This document shows, piece by piece, positions 28,150 through 28,539 of a stretch of DNA of 28,539 nucleotides. The notes beneath the pieces are model-generated. The model saw nothing but the letters and a program-made list of their open reading frames with translations. It was not told where the DNA came from and did no database searches. The first letter of the stretch is position 1. Every line of letters starts with the position of its first letter. Origin of the DNA: an uncultured Prochlorococcus sp. (GTDB taxonomy: Bacteria; Cyanobacteriota; Cyanobacteriia; PCC-6307; Cyanobiaceae); the NCBI GenBank assembly GCA_902615165.1, contig CACMNZ010000012.1, positions 1-28,539 on the forward strand, given 5' to 3'. The translations under genes were made by a program, and so were the position numbers.

Positions 28150-28182
28150 CTATGATGGGAAATGGATAATGGTTGGAAATAA

Positions 28183-28539
28183 TTAATCTTTTAATGTAGA
28201 AAGACTAATCTGTAAAACTTCATCAAAAGGGATTTTTTTTATCTTCCCTTTTATATTAATGGCTAAATAATCATTAGACTTTTCATAAAGTAAACCATTA
28301 AGAAATTTTTTTTTGGAATTTTTCTGGTTTAACTGAACATTAACTGGAAAACCCTTAAAAGTTTTGAAGTCTCTTTCTGAGGTTAATTCATCACTGACCC
28401 CTTGACTACTAATTTCTAACACATATGAACAATTTAAAAGATTTGAATCTTCTATTTCTTTAGCTGCTGGAGCATTAAATAAAGCACAATCTTCAAGTGA
28501 AATATCGTCTCCATTAATTTTTTTAATAATGATTTTTAC
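28183..28539 (-). CDS. rimP: Ribosome maturation factor RimP (5' end outside the window)
   Basis: RimP helps assemble the 30S subunit, acting with S12 and the central pseudoknot. The frame is open to the right edge: 118 codons plus stop are visible, starting mid-protein at [20 protein letters not shown], so the gene is partial. The RimP signature is clear: the DISLEDC segment matches the usual (V/I)-x-L-(D/E)-DC, and [14 protein letters not shown] matches YxLEVSSPGLxRPL with Gln for Pro. The C-terminal SH3-like domain follows ([22 protein letters not shown]) and ends [22 protein letters not shown] within the LEISS segment is internal, not the start. It is the first visible gene of the rimP-nusA-ylxR-infB operon. 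Confidence 0.92.
   Translation of the reverse strand, partial: VKIIIKKINGDDISLEDCALFNAPAAKEIEDSNLLNCSYVLEISSQGVSDELTSERDFKTFKGFPVNVQLNQKNSKKKFLNGLLYEKSNDYLAINIKGKIKKIPFDEVLQISLSTLKD

Overview
This window looks like a piece of the core chromosome of a high-light-adapted Prochlorococcus (marine picocyanobacterium). The DNA is very AT-rich, genes are packed with gaps of 0-100 bases, and Shine-Dalgarno sequences are often absent. The gene set is cyanobacterial: a large glutamate synthase with no adjacent small subunit, DapL, an MPBQ/MSBQ-type methyltransferase, a DUF1997 protein, a DUF3493 (LPA1/Rep27-like) membrane protein, and an RNase E whose tail ends in the basic RSSA motif known from cyanobacteria. 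I saw no prophage, transposase, CRISPR array, toxin-antitoxin pair or recognisable defence system. The species is inferred from recall of protein families, not from a search.

Layout. (1) 1-5969: lipA (+) converges with a minus-strand pair, gltB then a YCII-family gene. (2) 6163-12519 (+): the str operon rpsL-rpsG-fusA-tufA-rpsJ, followed on the same strand by a stand-alone Lon N-terminal-domain protein and a quinone methyltransferase. A perfect 10-bp hairpin separates tufA from rpsJ. (3) 12521-16328: pheA (-), a DUF1997 gene (+), then rne and rnhB (-), which overlap by 44 bases. (4) 16329-16616: a 288-base divergent intergenic region between rne and dapL, rich in inverted repeats. It includes a long-range 17-bp pairing in the rne leader. 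(5) 16617-18192 (+): dapL and clpS. (6) 18208-22619 (-): a polytopic ArnT/PMT-like glycosyltransferase, a family 2 glycosyltransferase and a radical SAM protein of unknown role, next to a tRNA-Thr(CGU) gene. This is the only stretch with an accessory flavour. (7) 22769-28539: a small DUF3493 gene (+), then the minus-strand rimP(partial)-nusA-ylxR-infB operon, which runs off the right edge.

How they work together. Most genes serve translation and RNA turnover: S12, S7, S10, EF-G, EF-Tu, IF-2, RimP, NusA, YlxR, RNase E and RNase HII. The rest cover nitrogen assimilation (glutamate synthase), amino-acid and cell-wall precursor synthesis (PheA, DapL), cofactor and quinone chemistry (LipA, methyltransferase) and proteolysis (ClpS). 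The most notable sequence-level features are the rne leader structure, the double-coded RNase E tail, an exact 108-bp tandem repeat inside infB, and a glycosyltransferase that seems to carry the tail of a lost methyltransferase domain.
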